Shown here one piece after another: positions 12,181-23,566 of a stretch of 64,000 nt of DNA. Both the position numbers and the translations under genes were made by a program. How positions within the stretch are numbered: position 1 is the stretch's first letter; every line of letters starts with the position of its first letter. The notes beneath the pieces are model-generated. The model saw only the letters and a list, made by a program, of their open reading frames with translations, was not told the origin of the DNA and did no database searches. Source of the stretch: Bemisia tabaci (lineage: Eukaryota; Arthropoda; Insecta; Hemiptera; Aleyrodidae); NCBI RefSeq assembly GCF_918797505.1, contig NC_092793.1, positions 71,357,660 to 71,421,659 on the forward strand. The letters run 5' to 3'.

Positions 12181-12373
12181 CGACTTCCAATGTCGCATCT
12201 CAGAAAGCGTAGAATTTTAAAACAAAAAATGAGTTATGAAGGATTTTCCAAATATACCTCTCCACCAAACAGATCCCCTTTTAGTTGGCTGCGTAGTTAA
12301 GCATTTTCCTTAATACAGATTAAAATTTGAGTCATTGAGTCGTTAAACTCTAGCGTATTATAAAATTGGTGTA

Positions 12374-12738
12374 CCCAAGTAGCAGTGATCGCGATAAATA
12401 GCGCAATTTTATCGGTCGGTTATCGCGATTATATCGTTGGCAATATATCGAAATACTATCACATTAAAAATTGCGATATAGGGCGATTAAATGGCTACAC
12501 ATCGCAATTTTAGGTTCGATAAAATCGTGATCAATTTTCATCGATAAAATCGAGATCCATACGTCATTTATCGCGATTTTTATTTCGAAAATATCGCGAT
12601 AAATTGTCGGACGATAAAAGCGCCATTTTAGCGCGATAAGATCGAGGATAATCGCTCAGATGTTGATGACCCTGTCGATTTAATCGCTGATAAAATCGCA
12701 ATTTATAGCGATTTTTCCTTTAAGAAATGTTACTTGGG
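12374..12738. mobile_element. CCCAAGTAGCA element filled with TCGCGATAAA words
   Basis: The ends are CCCAAGTAGCA and TGTTACTTGGG, flanked by TA. The 340-bp interior consists almost entirely of variants of TATCGCGATAAAAT in both orientations, more than a dozen of them. CGATA and TATCGATA words are known binding sites of the insect chromatin factors BEAF-32 and DREF, so this copy could attract such proteins (inference). It shares its TIR with the 3,488-3,774 element. Confidence 0.7.
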
Positions 12739-13505
12739 TATAAAGACAATATACAATTGTTTCCTTAATTTATGTTTTCCTTAACGAACTTTTCCGGTAT
12801 TTTTGACTCCTCCCCCTTTCCCCGCTTGTAATATTTTTGTGACGTAGGTCCCTGTCCTTTAACACTTAAAAACAAAAAGGTGTATCGGTCTCCTCGACCC
12901 CCCTCCCCCTCTAGAGCGTTACGTAATTTGGGGACGGCCCTTAAAGTACGAAAAAGTTTTCATACTTGACTTATTTTATTTGCCATAAATGTATGGCTAA
13001 TAATAACCCCCTGCATAGGAACATGGTTTCAGCGTGAGTGCAGACGAACGACAAATAATGGTTTGCGGGCATGTCAACGATCTTTTTCCCGCAGTTTCCG
13101 TGCTACAATCTAAAATCGAAGCTGTCGGAGCCAAACCCGGCCAAGTTTTCTATGGCGGCGGCGGCCGGCCGGCGCGGCGCGGCGGTGTCTTACACATTCA
13201 TGTCAGATAAATTAATGTATATCTGTCTGTCTGCAGCAACGGCACAGGGGTTCTCTTATTATCTTTACTGCAACTGCCAGTCTTAAAGCTCCCGTTTTAA
13301 GCCCGACCGCCCTACATTCCCGTGCCTCATGCACTTTTTGCCGTCCTCTCATCCTCATTCTCTCACTTTTCGCCTCTCCATCATAAAATTAATGCATTAT
13401 TTCGCTCGAGCAATTTTTTACCACTGCTTTGTTCTGGACCCCGGCTAAGGTCATGCGGTCACTTGTATAGTATATTATGCGGATGTGAGTTCCATCAGCG
13501 GAGAG

Positions 13506-13580
13506 CCGACCTCGATTGGTCCAGTGGTTAACGTGACTGGAGGTCGCGGGTTAGAATCCCGGGCAAAGTGATGGTCTCGG
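13506..13580 (+). mobile_element. tRNA-derived SINE head (RNA polymerase III boxes)
   Basis: A tRNA-like A box (TGGTCCAGTGGTTAACG) and B box (GGTTAGAATCC) sit at about the right spacing, with CGCGGG/CCCGGG able to form a T-arm. I cannot fold a full cloverleaf with a convincing acceptor stem, so this is a tRNA-derived SINE or pseudogene, not a working tRNA gene. The body and tail of the SINE are not delimited. Confidence 0.5.
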
Positions 13581-13704
13581 GTCTTGTCTCTTTGTAGAGA
13601 CACGAGACATGGATGATCGCTCTTTCTCTCTTTCATCTATTCTCCTATTCCTCTCTTCGATTTCATCTGTTGGGCCCTCCTCGGCGAGAGGGGACTGCTT
13701 AAAT

Positions 13705-13846
13705 TTGGACTGCATTTTGCAATTTGGAACTATAAATTCTGGCTCATCTGAAAAAACACTTTATGTGCATAGGGGAACTAATGGCACATACGTTGTTTTT
13801 AAACCGGGCCGGAATTTATAGTTCCAAATTGCAAAATGCAGTCCAA
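13705..13846. mobile_element. Foldback MITE with 35-bp perfect arms
   Basis: The arm TTGGACTGCATTTTGCAATT (continuing through GGAACTATAAATTC) is repeated inverted at the right end. The loop is about 70 bp. A second copy with a few mismatches sits in intron 5 of the P450 gene (49,532-49,673). The sharper arms here suggest a more recent insertion. Confidence 0.75.
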
Positions 13847-15394
13847 TTAGTTTCAACCAATCGAGCGGCCCAGCATTGTTGAGGCACTCCTGCTGATCCT
13901 CTAACGTAAGGGCGTATCTCAATTTCCGCATGAGCCTCAGGAAGCATGGATTTATATGTAAAATAGGGCTTACGTGGTAATTGAGTTAAGTCTTTACGTC
14001 AGAGAGGTGATGATATACGTCGCTGAATTGAATAATTTTATCAAAATCTATACAACTTGAGTTTAAGTCGATAATTTTGGGTTCCGATTTATCATTTTCA
14101 ATCGGACCGTGCCTTCTAAGTTCTCTAGTATAACTATTCTGTGAATCTTTAACTGTGAAGTGCGCTTCGCATGTCTTAAAATAAATGAGATTTGGGATCA
14201 GGAAGGACACGATTACTCGCGTATTTTAACGTGATAGTTGTTTTTTTAAGCCTAAAGTATTTCCGGTTGTGCTCATCATTAATGCTGGAAAAAAAAAATT
14301 ATCAGTATTGCTAAGGGATCGCAGTTTTATCTAAAAAATTATCACAATGCATACGTACTCAATAAGAAATATGAATGAATAATAGGAAACATCACTCACT
14401 CACTAGGATCATCTACTCTCGCACATTAATACCTAGTACACTACAAAATGATCGAAGATTCGAGGATTTTTAAAGTAATATCTCATTAGAATTCAAGGTG
14501 CCAAGAGGTCAGGTCTATTCATCCACAGTTTTTATCTAGGGGATCATTCACTCACACAGTTTCAGCTATCTTTCACGTTATTTTAACCGACGAATATTTA
14601 CCTACCCACAATCCTCTTCACATACGTGTTTTCTGACCTACAATAATTTTCATCAACGATTTTTCACCTGCATTACAACATTTACCCGGTCTGGGTGAAT
14701 AATACTGTGGGCGTATAGTCCCAAAATCAAATTGAAAAATTGTTGGTGATAGTAAACCCTTAAATAAAATCTGTGGAACTAACTGAATACTGATTGCGAG
14801 TTCTAAATCGAATAACTCGAGTGATCTGTGTCACTCGGACATTAACTTTGACCCAAAGTATCAACATACCCTTGTTCGCATGTCCAACTAGAACGTCTAC
14901 AATCCCGATTGGGATGACCGCGGTCTGTCATTCAAGGCTGGACTCCCAACCATTCAAACAATTTTGGCTCTCTTAACTCTCGCACGAGCACCTGAGCTTG
15001 AGGTTAGCAAAAACAGTAAGTCATCTCCTTCATTGAAATTCGTAAGGGGATCCGTTTTCTCGGCTTTTGCACGTGGGGAGCCAACGTTGATAAAAATGTA
15101 ACAATACAGCCAACCACCTGATTTGTTTTGGGCAAATAGCTTGCTAGATGCGCGCTTCTTTTGCTGGAAGGATGCGCACCCAAAAATTATGTATTTGTTT
15201 TTATTTCCATTAAATAATTGTTGCAATGTATGGTTAGATCATGAATAGATTCAAAATATACCCCCCTTCCCTGCACCGTACCTTTAAAAACTATCACATT
15301 GTCGACCTCCAAAATATAATATGTAAAGAATTAAAAATCCACAAAAACATTCAATGTTGGAAGGTTTTACATCAATTATAGGTAACCAAAGTGC
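13847..15394. other. No supportable gene
   Basis: AT-rich sequence with only short frames. I found no splice-flanked exon, tRNA or clear repeat boundary. Confidence 0.35.
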
Positions 15395-15660
15395 GAAACC
15401 AGCGAAACGACGTATCTCCACTTCGGTATTTCAGAATTTCCGCTCCTATTTTATTTTTTCGAAGAGGAAAAACCAACTTGACAGCTTGAAATGTACGCCA
15501 AATTTTTTGCTAAGAAAGAAGAAAAAACAAGGAGGTTTTCAGTTTTCATTAAATTACGTTGACTAGTTTTTCAAGGAAAAAATAAAGTATGATAGAGAGT
15601 CTGCTACGTCACCATAACGGAGATGCGTGATGGTTTCGTACTTTGGCCATCGATGTCTGT
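15395..15660. repeat. GAGATACG dispersed repeat, copy 2
   Basis: It carries the family landmarks: CGTATCTCCACTTCGGT-like start, TCGAAGAGGAAAAACC, GTTTTCA, a TTGACTAGTTTTTCAAGGAAAA-like block, and TTTGGCCATCGAT at the end. The copy at 16,245-16,615 lies downstream in the same orientation, so the two may be a broken tandem pair. Confidence 0.45.
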
Positions 15661-16244
15661 ATTTCGATTAACTTCACTATTATAGGTCTTCAAGCTCTGC
15701 GCAACAGGAAGTTGTGTACAATAGATCTTGCCTACTCGAGTCAGTTGGTCATGATTAGATACGGGGGTGTGGGACAATGTAAAACTCGACCGATAAAAGT
15801 ATTTCGTTTTGGAGACTTACCTAACCTAACGCGAAGGCTTTTTTAACGTTGTGAGCGGGTTCTTTTCTTCTTTTGAAATAAAAGAAAAACCGTTTCACTT
15901 TATATAGGTTTGTCGCTTTGCAGCGCTACCGGGCGTTCTCCAACCCATAACAGCAATGGGTCAGTTGCGCTGGTCACAGAATCGAGTTTTAATGCTTGAT
16001 TCTTGTAGATTAGCTGAAAATGATAAGATCTGGCCTAACCGCGACTATCCATGCTCCATCTTAACCGAGATATAGCCTCTTTGAAAAGTCGGGTTTTTGA
16101 CGTCATCCACCGCGGTAGTGACACCCTTGCCTTGGTTTCTTCCACCTTGCTTTCGTCCAAGTTTCACGTCGAACAACCAATGCAAATGTGCGTTATACCG
16201 ATTGATGAAAACAAGGTATATGACGGGAAGTTAGTAACGTCGCA

Positions 16245-16615
16245 AACAGAGATACGTGGTTGGTGGTTGCGGACTTACACCGTCGAAATGCTATTTTTCC
16301 TGCCTATCAGAAAACACCGCTCACGTCGAAAGCTTTAGGTACTACGCATATCGGTGGCTGAAGATCGAAACCTCGTATCTCCATTCCAGTGTTCCAAAAT
16401 ATCTGCTCCTATTTTATTGTTATGCAGGGAAACAAGCCAAATTCACAATTTGAAGTTTATACGGATCATTCTGCTGATAGAGAGGGAAAATCAAGGAAGT
16501 TTTCAAGAAATTAAGTTGACCAGTTTTTCCAAAAAGGAAATAAAATATGATAGGAAATCTGCAACGCCGTAAACAGAGGTGAGTGGTTTCGCACTTTGGC
16601 CATCTATTTTCCTAA
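16245..16615. repeat. GAGATACG dispersed repeat, copy 3
   Basis: It opens with GAGATACGTGGTTGGTGG, carries a second TCGTATCTCCATTCCAGTG block 120 bp on, and ends with TTTCGCACTTTGGCCATC, matching copies 1, 2 and 4. The open frames at 16,051-16,572 lie in this repeat and are not gene candidates. Confidence 0.45.
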
Positions 16616-17200
16616 GACAGTTATCATAGTTTTTTTAGATAATAAACTGACAAAATCGTTCCTTAAGGGCAATCTCAGCTATTGTGGGAAGCTGGTATCC
16701 ATTTTGGCATCCGATTCCACATTTTTATCCTTGAGCCCATGAAAAGCGAGTAACATAACTAATAATATTTTCTTCGGATTTGACTCTATAATATAGCACA
16801 TCAAGAAGGGGACTATTGAGGAGGAGAGGGCAATTACCGATGAAAATATAACAACAGCGGGATGAATTTTGTCGGGTGACTCGGCATATAGCAAGAATTT
16901 TGTAGACGTGGAATAATCTATTTATGTAATTATTTCTGACCATTCAACAAGAGCCGTTTCGCCGCCCGGCGATGGTGAAAGAAGAGAGGGGTGGCCACAG
17001 CAAGAGAGCAGAGCACAACTATAGAACGGCTCTGCATGGCACTCTTGCCAATTTTTTTTTCTTCACTCGCGGTTGCCTATTTTCTGAAACACCGTCGACT
17101 TTAGGCTCTTACGAGGGAGGTACGCCCCCTGACAGCTACGCAATCGCAGTTTAATCCCCAGAAAACGTCTTGCGTCCTCAATAGGCTGCGTTCTTTTATC

Positions 17201-17428
17201 GCACTGGAAAAAAAACAAATTGGATCTAGAGTCCAGACTCTCAAAAACATCGATAAGAAAAAGTACTCTTGATTCAATCAGAATCTAGCTTAAATCAAGA
17301 ACCCAGCCTCTTAATTTAAGCGGATTTCGTTTTGATTCAAGCAGAAATCCGATTGAATCAAGAGTATTTTTTCTTGTCAATGTTTTCAAGAGTCTGGACT
17401 CTAGATCCAATGTGTTTTTTCCCAGTGC
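17201..17428. mobile_element. GCACTGGAAAAA TIR element
   Basis: The ends GCACTGGAAAAAAAACA and TGTTTTTTCCCAGTGC are inverses, and the inverted match continues through TTGGATCTAGAGTCCAGACT. The interior has inverted GATTCAA/TTGAATC words. It is non-autonomous; the superfamily is uncertain because the target duplication is not clear. Confidence 0.7.
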
Positions 17429-18909
17429 GTCATTCGGAAATGTAAAGAAATTGGTCTCATCCAGCGGATGTTATCTAATCCACAGAATCGTAGCTATGGC
17501 GGTCTGAGAGGTGGATTTTGACCAAAAATGGAAATTAAGATAGTTTAAATGGGATTATTAACAATTTTTTCACATAATATTGAACAACCGGAGTCATGTT
17601 TCAAAAATGTAAAGAGAACGAGCCTATATTTACGGAGATAATACACTGCCGAAATTCACAAAAGTAATGGATTTTGGCCCGATACATCTCCAAGACGAAC
17701 TTTGGAAAAAATTGAACATTTGCCCTGCTAAAAACGAGTTGTTGTACAAAGATGGTAAAAATAGTACTCGTAGATGATAGATTCCTTGATATCTCGTGTT
17801 CTTTGACATGCAATTTACATTTGAGAAAAGAAGAAAAAGGAGCGAGAAGGGACCGGAACATGCTGAAAAGGCTTGCAGAATTTAAGTCTTTTTGTCTGTA
17901 GGCTTTGTAATGCAGTGATTTAAATTTTAATTTTCATAGTCTACCTACACCCAGTGCTGATAAAATGCTGATTTGAAGCTGATGGGGATCACTGAAAGCA
18001 TCGGAGCCGACTGAATTCAACTAAATGCTGTGAAAGTGGCCGCAGTCACTAGCTGACCTTCGGTATCGAGGTGGAGAAGACTCGTGCGGATGATGGCTCC
18101 ACGTGAATAGATCAGCGCAGGAGTGAATAATCCGATTAATTATTCATGAATATCAACGGCGCGACTAAAAGAAATTACAGTGGCTTCATTCTAATTCCGT
18201 ACGAAATGCCCGATTTCTCACGCATGAGGGCGGGCTTGTTCCCCATTCATTTGTGTTTATGAGGGGGCGGGGGTGATGGCAAAGTACCACTCCGACCTCC
18301 AGCACGCTTCGTGAAAAAAGTAAAATCATTTTTTTTTTTCCGGGTTTATTGGCTTACATTCAGTTAGGAACCTATGCAGCCATCAAGGGATTGGCACATC
18401 CATGCTTCAGGCTTTGTGTCCGATTTAAACTACGAGGAAGTATGATCAATTATTTTAAAAAGTACCTAAAAAGTATTACCTAAAAAGTATTTCTAAAAAG
18501 TATTTTTAAAAGTACGAGGAAGTAAATGGCTATTCCACTCAGTCCAGATTTTTCTTCATCCGGCCCTACTTAGAGTATCCGTAAGCATGAAAATCGACTT
18601 TGGCGCCCCCCCCCCCCCCCCAAATAGTCAGACGTATTTTAGTATGGAGGAAAAAATTCTGCCCTAACTCAATTTGGCAAAAAGAGGATGTTGCAGCTTT
18701 TGACACTATATGCCCCAATTTTAGAGTATTAGTTACATGTGACGTAAGTACATGACAAACAGGAAGCGTTAGGGTTACGGCAAGTGGCGGAAATCTTGAT
18801 TTGAAGCGTTCCAGCTTCGCCGTTTTTTGCACGTCTCTCTGACTTGACGGAAAGGTTTCGCGAAAACACGTTTGCAGTGAATGTGTTGGGGGATAAACAT
18901 ATTGGAGGG
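17429..18909. other. No supportable gene
   Basis: AT-rich with scattered short frames. There is a C-run at about 18,606-18,620 and AAAAGTATT iterations at 18,460-18,520. A 120-codon minus-strand frame at 18,566-18,928 spans the C-run and has no recognisable motif. Confidence 0.35.
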
Positions 18910-20166
18910 GTTCAGAAAATTTTGGCAAAGTAGCACAAGTTTAAGCTATTTTCAGGTTCAAAGTTTATTAATCGCATAGAGTAAAAGTTGCAAAATTGAA
19001 CGTATTGAAGTAACCGACGACGGACTGCTGAAATTAAAGAAAACATTAAAAATTAAAGCCACTAGACACATGATTCGTGCCTTCAATTTTTCAGATGCAG
19101 CACGGACATCCATTAAGTACGAATAGTTGTATCTCTGCGCCGTCGTAAACGCGCATCCTTTTCCTCCCTCTGTTTCCATATTGTGTTTGTTTCCGTTCGT
19201 CTTATTCGTAATGGTGCTTCAAACTATAGTAGCATAGAGCAGAGAATTGCGAAGTTCACGACTCACGCCATCGCGACTTACATGTTTCATGTGCAATGAG
19301 GACATCCTCCTTGCGCGAATCGTTGTATGGCATTTAAAATTTAGATGTCTCTCATTTTTGAATTTTGCGATAAATTAAAGTTCAGTTTGCCCGAGATATG
19401 CTATGGTATGTCCAAATCGATAGTCATTTTGGAAAGGAAGAGATACGTTTAAAGGTCTCTCAAGAGGTCTAAAAAGGCACAATCGAACCGACCATCGCTT
19501 CTAAGGGAGTTACTTACAGCGAATGAAGGAAGGGATGATAAAGCGCCTGTATGTCAACAAAAAGGTGAAAATTTTACAGAAAAAAGTTTACGCTTCAGAA
19601 AGAAGCTCCTGGACCTCTGTTCACCACCATCATGCGTAAAAGCACCTTTCTTTACTTCTAACTCTCTCTTCTCTCGTTCATTTAAGAAATTTTCCGCATA
19701 TATTCTCGGTCGTAATTTTTTTGCAAATTCATCATTTTGAAGGGGAGTCTTGTTCTTGCGTTGCTCTAGTAAGTGATCACTTAGGTACTAACACTGAATA
19801 ATTCTGATTTCTTTCCCGAGATGCTTTATGACAAACTCAACTTTTATCTTCCCCCTTTATTTCTTTCACTTGTTGTTAGTGTGCCTTAAAGGTCACACAG
19901 CCTTAAAGGGTGCAGGTGCAGGAAGGTATTTTCTTCCTCTCTCCCTCTCCCCCCTCTTTCATTTTATTTATTCAACAAGTCACTTGATCTACTGGTCTGA
20001 TCGCTGAGATTGCATCTTGTTCTATGCACTATTTCATTTTTTTTTAAAAAAATATTTTTATTTATTTATTTATTTTTAATATTTCACTATCAGCAACGTT
20101 TTATCGAGATCGATGTGTGAGCCTAATTAGAGGAATTTATTCGAGTATTGTATTAATTTTTTTTAG

Positions 20167-20382
20167 ATCTTGAAAACATTTATTCCAATTTTTTACAACG
20201 AGACAAAATCGCTGGGAGGTCACCTGATGAGAAGAAGGGAGCACAATGGCGAAGTTGAAGTGAGTAAGCCAATAGGACTGTGCACTTTGGATATGATAAT
20301 GCTGAATGCAATGGGCCTCAATGGAAATGCCCAAGAAAGCAGCGATCATGTTTTCGTTCGTGGTTATGACACTGTCATAAAT
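20167..20382 (+). pseudogene. Orphan copy of P450 exon 3
   Basis: This 216-base exon, with acceptor TTTTTTAG and donor GTAAGT, encodes 72 codons differing from the functional exon (47,330-47,545) at only three bases, two of them amino-acid changing (Arg-Glu-His versus Lys-Glu-Arg near residue 28 of the exon). The frame is intact and includes the CYP4-type [13 protein letters not shown] helix. With no partner exons nearby it cannot make a P450 alone; it could only be used by splicing into a transcript running to the downstream gene. The donor region is itself partly duplicated (GTAAG occurs twice). Confidence 0.8.
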
Positions 20383-20500
20383 GTAAGTAACAAATGTAAG
20401 TTGTTAAAAACAATTTTTTTTTCCCCTGAGCTATTATTCAAAGGAAATAACTGTAAGTATAAAAAAAAAGTATGAAGTCTTCAAAATTGCTTATTCTACG

Positions 20501-20664
20501 CAGTGGCGAGGCGTGAATGATCGATTATCGATATTTTCTCATTTGAAACTACGGTAAATACTCGATTATTAAAGTGTTCGCTTCGGACGCCCTATTGATC
20601 GACCCTTTTCCATAGGTTTAAATGGTAGATTAATCGATACACTGCAAAGCACGCCACGCCACTG
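20501..20664. mobile_element. hAT-type MITE, copy within the segmental duplicate
   Basis: The TIRs are CAGTGGCGAGGCGTG and CACGCCACGCCACTG. Flanks ATTCTACG and ATTCTCGG are a decayed 8-bp duplication. It is orthologous to 47,658-47,821, so it inserted before the segmental duplication. Confidence 0.8.
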
Positions 20665-20954
20665 ATTCTCGGTCAACTCTACCACAGAAGTTAAAGTTTA
20701 TCGCGTGTGAAAAACCATTAATTCTTTGTAATTCATACTAATGATACAGATAATTTAGACGAAAAATTTGATGCTTGATCAAGGCATTCCATGCTTGTGC
20801 TGAATCGAGAAATATGTTATCTAAAGTTAATTTACATGGGGAAAGGAATTTAGCACGACTGAAAATTAATCGTTCATGTTTTAAATTAAAGTTCCGTAAA
20901 TCGTATAATTGCTCTAGTACGTTTAAATTAATTTTGAATTTCAAATTACTACTA

Positions 20955-21164
20955 CTCTTAAATTCAATTACTAAAAAAAGTGACTGCAATGTTTCAATGT
21001 AGATTTTACAACCAGAAAATGCTACTTTAACCACCCCCGCGGTTAAATTAGCTCACAATAGTGATTAGTAACATTTTCTGGTTGTAAAATCTACATCGAA
21101 CCATTGCAGTCACTTTTTTTAGCAATTGAATTGTTAAATCAGCAATTTAATTTTTCCGTGAAGG
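20955..21164. mobile_element. Foldback MITE, second copy
   Basis: Arms AAAAGTGACTGCAATG and CATTGCAGTCACTTTT, with inner arms GATTTTACAACCAGAAAATG and the inverse, enclose a GGTTAAA-containing loop. The right end TTTTTCCGTGAA matches the element at 598-855. It lies at the break where homology to the P450 locus ends. Confidence 0.65.
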
Positions 21165-21974
21165 AGGCCTCAGAGCTGTCAGGCTGTCAATACTTCCGAG
21201 TCTTGCTCGATTATTCATCCCTTATGTATGCCTTACGCTGCTTGAAATTCTTGTCAAAACTTTTTCGTTTTATCAGGGTGAAGCAGTGGGAAGATCTGGA
21301 AAGATCACTATCATTTGTAAGTAAGTATGTAAGTAGGTATGGAACTGAGTCTTAGATCTAACTAAGACCTTTTATTTCTTACTCATGTTCCGGGTGTCGC
21401 TTTTTTTGAGCGAATTCATACATTTAGAGGCATAGCGCCTCCTCGAAGACAACATGATAATTTGAAAAATGAAATTATGAGAAAGATAACAAAAATTGAT
21501 GACTGTTTCTCCTCAACCAGAGAGGCCTTAGAGCCTCAAGACTGTGCAATCCAATAAGTTTTTCGAATGACACAATCATGTCCCCTGCATCAACAATATT
21601 GGCCTATAATAAAGGAGCCAATTTGCAAATATACCTTCGCCAGTCCTTTACTTCTGCCGATCTTTACTCACCTTTACTTACCAGAGTCTTGAATTCTTGA
21701 AATTTTTTGGAAGGAGAAGCTTTTTCCGTAGTACTGAAAGACATCCTGAAAATCAAGCTTAAGCTAATGAAGAAAAAAAAATCCTTTTAACTTTAAGTGT
21801 ACAAAATAGCACTCATACCAAGAAATAATAGTGTTTGAAAGAGAAAAATCTCGGATTTCTTCTGCCTTCACATGAGTATGGGTATTTCTCCCTTTTAGGT
21901 GTCTTCAAATTTTTTCTGCAATCAGCCGATGAGCACTTTCTGCATCTCTTTTGCCGATTAAACTTTTACAGAAT
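21165..21974. other. No supportable gene
   Basis: Short frames only. A possible donor (CTG|GTAAGTAAAG) occurs on the minus strand near 21,670 but has no partner I can identify. Confidence 0.3.
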
Positions 21975-22297
21975 TTATCTTGAGTGAGTTCTACTCTGAG
22001 TTTGACGCCATGCATTCAAGAAAATTAATTCTTGGATCAATTTTCCTGAAAAGGGACGGTTCGGTTCCTATTCTCACTCGTTATGAAAGTTTCGATAGAA
22101 TAAGTAAATATTTTATTACCTTTGGTGCTGACAGTTTCCTTTGGTTCTTCAGCTGCTGACAGCCAAGGATTTGCTAGATAATCTGGTGATTGCCAGGATT
22201 GTCGATCGGTGTCTCCAAAGTCTGGTCGATACAGGCTAATGATGATCATTAGTTGTAATGGATAACCAGAACTTAGGAGAAACCGGAGAACATCCAT
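21975..22297 (-). CDS. Candidate two-exon 82-residue microprotein
   Basis: On the minus strand, ATG at 22,297 is the first Met after in-frame TGA and TAA. Exon 1 (22,297-22,120) ends AAAG|GTAATA; a 74-base intron ends CCCTTTTCAG; exon 2 (22,045-21,975) keeps the frame and ends in TAA. The peptide has a hydrophobic stretch (PLQLMIIISLY, residues about 13-23), then an acidic/aromatic middle with SWQSPDYLANPW, and a basic tail ending RTHSR. I recognise no family. The intron is a plausible minimal insect intron, but the evidence is only signals and frame, so chance is possible. Confidence 0.35.
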
Positions 22298-22465
22298 GAA
22301 AGTGAGTAAGGAGCGATCCACTTATCACTGTATATCCTTCTGTAAATCACTTTCATTGCTGGCGATTAAGGATCCAGGCTTACACATCAACTGGTGCACA
22401 CTTTTACCATTCATCATGAAACCAAGGCCACTGATGTGTCATGCTGGCAGGTGATTCTACTAATA

Positions 22466-23388
22466 TAGTCACGGGCGACGGCAAACTGCCACCCGGGTGG
22501 CAGTTTTCAAGAAATTTGTATGAAAACTGCCACCCGTATAAATTTGAAAACTGCCACCGGTAGTGAAAACTGCCACCCGTGTAAATTTGACAACTGCCAC
22601 CCACATGAATTTCGGCGCACAGAGGGTCGAAGCGGACATTTAGAGATTTTCGAAGATCCCAGGTAAAGAAAAAAGTAAGTGGGTGGATGCTGTCATCAAG
22701 CGATTTGATGAAAAAATCCCCAACAAAGAAGGCGAAGTGATGTCCCTTTATGACTTCATGAAAAGAATTTCCACTAAATTCGCCAAAAATCCCACCAACC
22801 TCACCAAAAAGAAAGAAGGTAAAAGTCAGAAGAAAGTTCAAAAGGTAAAAAAGAAAAAAAAGAATAACAAAAGTAATGCCAAATGATGAAAAAAGCTCCT
22901 AGTAGTGATGTACTCTTTGACTGTAATTTTACTAAAATTTTACTACTTTTAACTATTTTTTACTATAAAAATACTGTAAATTACTGTAAAAATACTTTTT
23001 ACAATTTTTCACTACTTTCAACTAAGAGCCCATTGACCTCTTTTCACCATATTAAAAAATTTTAAAAAAATTGTATTAAAAAATAACTTTTAAACACGCC
23101 TATTAAAAATCATCACAGACACTGCTCAATTTCTTATCATGTGTTGATTTTCAGTAGACAGTCCTCAGCCTGTCCAAGTGTGAAGGAAAGTTTGGTAAAC
23201 TGTGCGACCCCGCTCAATCGCGCTCCTTGGTCAAATTTCAACGGGTGGCAGTTGTCACTACCGGTGGCAGTTGTCAAATTTACACGGGGGGCAGTTGTCA
23301 AGTCGGGTGGCAGTTTTCAAATTTATACGGGGGGCAGTTGTCCATGTTTCCAGGAAATGGGTGGCAGTTTACAGCCTCCCATAGTCAC
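22466..23388. mobile_element. TIR element built from GGTGGCAGTT words, carrying a coding fragment
   Basis: Both ends carry CRYGGG...AAACTGCCACCC in inverted orientation. Next to each end is a cluster of AACTGCCACC or GGTGGCAGTT words (about five at the left, 22,481-22,610; about six at the right, 23,243-23,370) spaced by AAATTTATACGG-type linkers. At 22,484-22,505 two words meet as a perfect 22-bp palindrome. Word arrays inside both TIRs look like repeated transposase-binding sites (inference). The centre holds the coding fragment at 22,641-22,886 and an AT-rich stretch. Confidence 0.7.
22641..22886 (+). pseudogene. Coding fragment inside the GGCAGTT element
   Basis: About 81 codons open from a TAG to TGA. 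The peptide reads IPGKEKSKWVDAVIKRFDEK, then LYDFMKRISTKF, then a Lys-rich tail (KKVQKVKKKKKNNKS). The start resembles the F-x-IP-x-K-x(3)-KW-x-x-A pattern seen in DNA-binding domains of some transposon proteins, but I cannot name the family. It is probably the remnant of a transposon or host gene captured by the element. The nearest in-frame ATG is well inside the frame, so it is not a complete gene. Confidence 0.35.
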
Positions 23389-23566
23389 CCCTTCAACACG
23401 AATGTTATCCTGACAGAATACAAAATGGATTATTGCTTCTCAATAAATGGAACTGAGTCGAATAACTGAAGCGTCACGCATCAGCCGAAAGTGGGTTTCT
23501 TTACCTAAAATATATTGACCTCCTCTTTCAAATCTTGAACTGAAGTACACATACATAAAGTCGCGA

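Larger units (their letters stand above)
18910..20980 (+). repeat. Segmental duplicate of part of the P450 locus
   Basis: Collinear with about 45,358-48,065: the same AT-rich intron sequence, P450 exon 3 and a hAT MITE in the same order and orientation, 26-27 kb apart. The P450-locus copy has extra tandem units (45,565-46,190) and a roughly 380-bp insertion with a GA tract. Homology ends close to where exon 4 would begin, and a foldback element now occupies that point, so no other P450 exon is present here. Confidence 0.8.

Noticed and set aside
13506..13580. Functional tRNA gene
   Set aside because: A and B boxes are present but a full cloverleaf and acceptor stem cannot be formed.
22404..22841. 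145-codon minus-strand frame with repeated Cys-His-Pro-Gly segments
   Set aside because: It is the opposite-strand reading of the iterated GGTGGCAGTT words.
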